A stretch of 64,000 bases of DNA from Nymphaea colorata (taxonomy: Eukaryota; Streptophyta; Magnoliopsida; Nymphaeales; Nymphaeaceae), in assembly GCF_008831285.2 (NCBI RefSeq), contig NC_045146.1, positions 16,919,149 to 16,983,148 of the forward strand, in the 5' to 3' direction. Position numbers and translations under genes: made by a program. The stretch's first letter is position 1, and every line of letters starts with the position of its first letter. Shown here piece after piece: positions 60,752 through 64,000 of this stretch. The notes beneath the pieces are model-generated. The model was not told where the DNA came from and searched no databases. It worked only from the letters and a program-made list of their open reading frames with translations.

Positions 60752-61081
60752 ATGCTCACTGTAGCGCGCAGGAGATCCAAGTGCCTCGGTTCTCCAAGGC
60801 ACAGAAGAAAGGATGCAGTGATTATGTTCAGAAGGAACAGAAGAATTCCTGAGCAGCACGCTGCTCGAGGGCTGGGAACTCGAACTGTCCAGATGCTCAG
60901 AAGGAACAGAAGGATTTATCAGCACCCCATTCATGGACGTATTCAGAAGCTCGAGCAGATTGTTCCCGGATGTCGACAACTGGACACAGGTTCCATCTTC
61001 CAAAGGACTGCAGATTACATTTCCTTCCTGCAATTCCAAGTGAAGCTCATGCAAGGCCTGTGCAATGTGTATGGCCTGTAA
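60752..61081 (+). CDS. UPBEAT1-like atypical bHLH regulator
   Basis: Small nuclear HLH protein of 109 residues, single exon, close in size to Arabidopsis UPBEAT1. UPBEAT1 limits root meristem size by repressing peroxidase genes; a similar role is inferred only from family. The open frame extends upstream without an ATG, so I start at MLTVARRR. The N-terminal half is strongly basic. The C-terminal HLH (about 59-102) reads HGRIQKLEQIVPG (61-73), then SIFQRTADYISFLQFQVKLM (81-100), which follows the UPBEAT1 pattern 'FRQTADYI...MKVKVM'. An unusual feature is an internal duplication: MFRRNRRI (25-32) and MLRRNRRI (48-55), 69 nt apart. The leader is CT-rich. A plausible alternative is another member of the PAR/IBH-type short bHLH group. 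Confidence 0.82.
   Translation: MLTVARRRSKCLGSPRHRRKDAVIMFRRNRRIPEQHAARGLGTRTVQMLRRNRRIYQHPIHGRIQKLEQIVPGCRQLDTGSIFQRTADYISFLQFQVKLMQGLCNVYGL
60824..60912 (+). repeat. In-frame 69-nt spaced duplication inside the UPBEAT1-like gene
   Basis: atgttcagaaggaacagaag (60824-60843) and atgctcagaaggaacagaag (60893-60912) differ at one base in 20 and are spaced by 69 nt, so the reading frame is kept. The following codons (att...cag cac) are also similar. It doubles the RRNRR basic motif. Confidence 0.9.
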
Positions 61082-64000
61082 TTCAGTAGAGTAACATGAA
61101 TTTTTTTTCCTCAGGAAGATAAGAAATAACTATAAGAATAAGCGCGCCTTCCTGTTTATGGTCCCTTGTGTCTATCCTTTCTATTTTACTGCAGCAACTT
61201 AAAGACAAGTCCATGCACAATTTGGTCTGTGGGAGATGCAGTGGATGCCAAACTCGTGAGAGGTAGGTTTATGCAGGTTTCTGTTGTTCTCTCCTTTTGA
61301 AAAATCTCAAATGAGATTTCTTTCTCTAACGATGATTACAAGAAACAGCAAATGAATAACGCAGGTCTTCTTCTCTGCCGTTCCAATACAAACCAAATTT
61401 GCTTGAACGGCGCTTAGTCTTCCTCAAACAACCTTTTAGTTTCCGGTCAGTTTTCTACAATAATGTCCAAGGAGCGTTATCCTGACTAAAACAGGAAGCA
61501 GAAAGAGTCTTGGGCAGCCTGTGCATTTAGCTGGCCTGGAGAAGACTGTTGCCAATCCTCAGATGGGTTCATTAATGTGGAAATTCATTTGCCAATCAGT
61601 GAATTCATAAATTTCGTCATTTGACAATTTAGTAATGCTATATAAACACGGATGCCCTGAGAGGCTGAAATTTGGCCTCATCAAATAGGCTTCAACAGTT
61701 TAGTTCTTCAATTCTTGGATGAATGGATGAGCTAACTGCATAACTAAGCCTTTCATGGCCTATTGTTGGTACAAGCCAAACGAATTGATGAGCTGCAGAA
61801 TCTCTATTCCAAAGGGTCGAAAGCACCAAAGTATCTAAAAACAAGTGAAATCACTCAGTTTAGTGTATTCTGCTATCTGAATAGAATATCCTATAGCACA
61901 TTTGACATGAGAAATTATAAGAAAGCACCTCGAGATCAGCAGAATATTTGAATATTCATTATTCCCTCTTTGGGCCTTTTCGGGGAACTATATCCTCTTG
62001 TTTACTGCTGAAAGTCATCTTACCACTTTCGCTTTGTAGCTAGGAATGTATGCTTGATCAATGACTGAGCCTTCATGCTTTTCATGTTGAAGGTTTCAAA
62101 TAATTTTATCCATGACTTAAGAGAGTCTTTCGTAGTGGAACTGCAACTGTGTCAACCTGGTTGTAATACCAAGACGTTGCTTTTTGATTCAGCTGGTTTA
62201 ATAATTCAACAGAGATAAATTTTTTTACAGTACAAAATAAGAGGGTATTTCTTGGTTGAATAATCCCGATTGATACTGGTTAACAAAGCGCAGAAAGAAG
62301 AGAGAAAACAAGGGGGAATTGGAGAACATGGGAGATGTTAAGCCAATTTTAACTTGAAAATTCTTGAAAGCTTCAGGGAAAGAAAGAACACGCAGGGAAC
62401 GACAGCCTGCAGTGAACTTACTTGTGGCCTTTTACTGCAAGAAAGATATTAATCGAAGAAGAAAGGAAGACAGAAATTGTGCTTTGGGAAAGGGGGAAGA
62501 AGATGAAACGCATGTTACCAGTCGCCATCTCTTGCAGTTATTAAATGACATTCACGTGCAAAGGGCCAGCGACAACGTGCGAGAAGCGTCAAGCGTTCAA
62601 GTCTTGAACATGACATTTCATTTCTCTTGTTTTAAAAATTTAAACAGACTGGAAGCAAAAATGCAGTCCTCAAGGTCACGGGAGCAATAGAAAAACCAAA
62701 GAACGTTTCTCAAGGAGATACGCTCGGGAAAAAATAACCATGACCAGAACTGCAAACCTACAGGAGAACCTACAGTTAGAAGAATCTGATTTAGTTCGAT
62801 ATTTTACACCTTCCAATTCCGGTATTTGGAGAACGAGTGAACTTAATTGTAAAAAGATAGTCTATTCTAGTCCAAAACTAGTTATTCCTTATGATTATTA
62901 ACATAGCCTTATTATTCGTAACATTGGCGCATCTGAGACAAACTTTGTTTTCTGATTTTAACTATGCTTATTGGCCTTTCTGATCAGGCCCACATGTATT
63001 GAAATAGACAGGCCTGACATGGGTACGGCATTTTTGTTTTTCACATATTTCTTTTGTAGAATTTTGAAGATTTTTTGTGAAATTGTGCATAATTTTTGTA
63101 AAATTTCAAGTATTTCCAACTCGTTTTGAAAAGTTTCAAAAACAAACAGATTGACCGTTGGAAAAGGTTTTTCATTTTATTTTCAAAAAATAAATGTTGG
63201 TGGAAATTTGATTTCAATGAAAAAGAACACGATTTCTCTTCTCTCGCTGTGTCTCTTTCTCTTCTTTATGAGGTAATTCGTTTAGGGTGAGAGTTTGTTC
63301 CTCTTTGTAACATGGGGAGTTCGTAGTTGACATTAGATTGACATTGCAAAGAATCTTTTGTTTCTTTTTCTCTTTCTTTTTTTCTCCTTTCTTGGAGGCA
63401 TGGAATTTGAAGTCTATGGCTAGGATCGAAGCAAATTGGTGTGAGTTATCTATCCTGTCCTATTGTTCTGCAAAAGACACATGTGGTTCTCTAGTTGTTC
63501 TTCTTCTTGTTTGTTACTCCCTTTTTAAGTGGGTGGCAATGTTGTTTAACTAAGAAAGCAATCACTGATATTATGCAACTCGGCTATCACGCTCCTGCAT
63601 GGAAAGCACTTGATGATCAGATTGTTCTTCCTTCTAAAAAGGAAGGCGGCCAACTTAAGCAGCTATTTCATTAGTACTTTCAATGCTCTATAGTCTATAC
63701 CTCGTGAAAACATAGTTTCTTTCTTCCCTGTGTTGTGAAGGCAGGAAGAAGTCTATGATGTTAGTAAAATTGTGATAATTCGGTGTTGGGCTTGGGGTTG
63801 TCTTAAGAAGGTGACAAAATAAAATAAAATTGAAAGTATTATGCTGTTGCCCATACAAAACAAGATAAAATTCTTTGGTGTAGTTGTTGGGGCATGGACT
63901 TCCTAAACTAGCAATCTGTGCTTCCAATTGTCCACGGGAAAAGTTTAACATCTTAATATCGTAATTCATCATATATGTGAATCAGTGCTTCATGTATTTA
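61082..64000. other. Intergenic, no gene supported
   Basis: A TATATAA-like site near 61630 is not followed by a recognisable coding region. A protein-like stretch at about 63560-63670 ends in a stop and has no identifiable family. The rest is AT-rich sequence with T-rich runs. Confidence 0.5.

Noticed and set aside
61625-61640. TATA box for an additional gene
   Set aside because: No coding region with family similarity follows within 2.3 kb. TATATAA words are common in this AT-rich DNA.

Overview
This window is plant nuclear DNA. It has AT-rich intergenic sequence full of transposon debris and microsatellites, short GT-AG introns, and plant-specific protein families: a cuticular-wax enzyme, an L-type lectin receptor kinase and atypical bHLH regulators. 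It looks like an angiosperm. The sequence alone does not let me name the lineage. I see no bacterial, organellar or viral segment and no CRISPR.

The window is gene-poor. I can support four protein-coding genes in 64 kb. (1) 18360-22608, plus strand: a complete 11-exon CER3/WAX2-type gene for cuticular alkane synthesis. I reconstructed it exon by exon to a 619-residue protein; its first intron has a GC donor. (2) 42666-44705, plus strand: an intronless L-type lectin receptor-like kinase of 679 residues. (3) 52561-53118, minus strand: a 185-residue IBH1-like atypical bHLH. (4) 60752-61081, plus strand: a 109-residue UPBEAT1-like atypical bHLH. The two bHLH genes point away from each other across about 7.6 kb.

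Layout: 1-18 kb has no gene I can support, only tandem duplications, a 300-bp MITE and long (TC)(TA) tracts. 18.1-22.6 kb is the CER3 gene with a TATA-like box and a (CT)25 leader. 22.6-42.5 kb is intergenic and the richest in mobile-element remains: a hAT-like element with a second element nested in it, Tourist-like and hAT-like MITEs, a possible SINE and LTR fragments. 42.6-44.7 kb is the receptor kinase. 44.7-52.5 kb is repeats, including a duplicated block split by a MITE. 52.5-61.1 kb carries the two bHLH genes. 61.1-64 kb shows nothing convincing.

The genes do not form a pathway. A loose theme is epidermis, growth and stress: wax barrier, cell-surface perception, and growth-restraining HLH proteins. 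I did not find a convincing new biological system. The most unusual items are the GC-AG intron, an in-frame 69-nt duplication in the UPBEAT1-like gene, pyrimidine microsatellites abutting start codons, and the nested transposons with target-site duplications.
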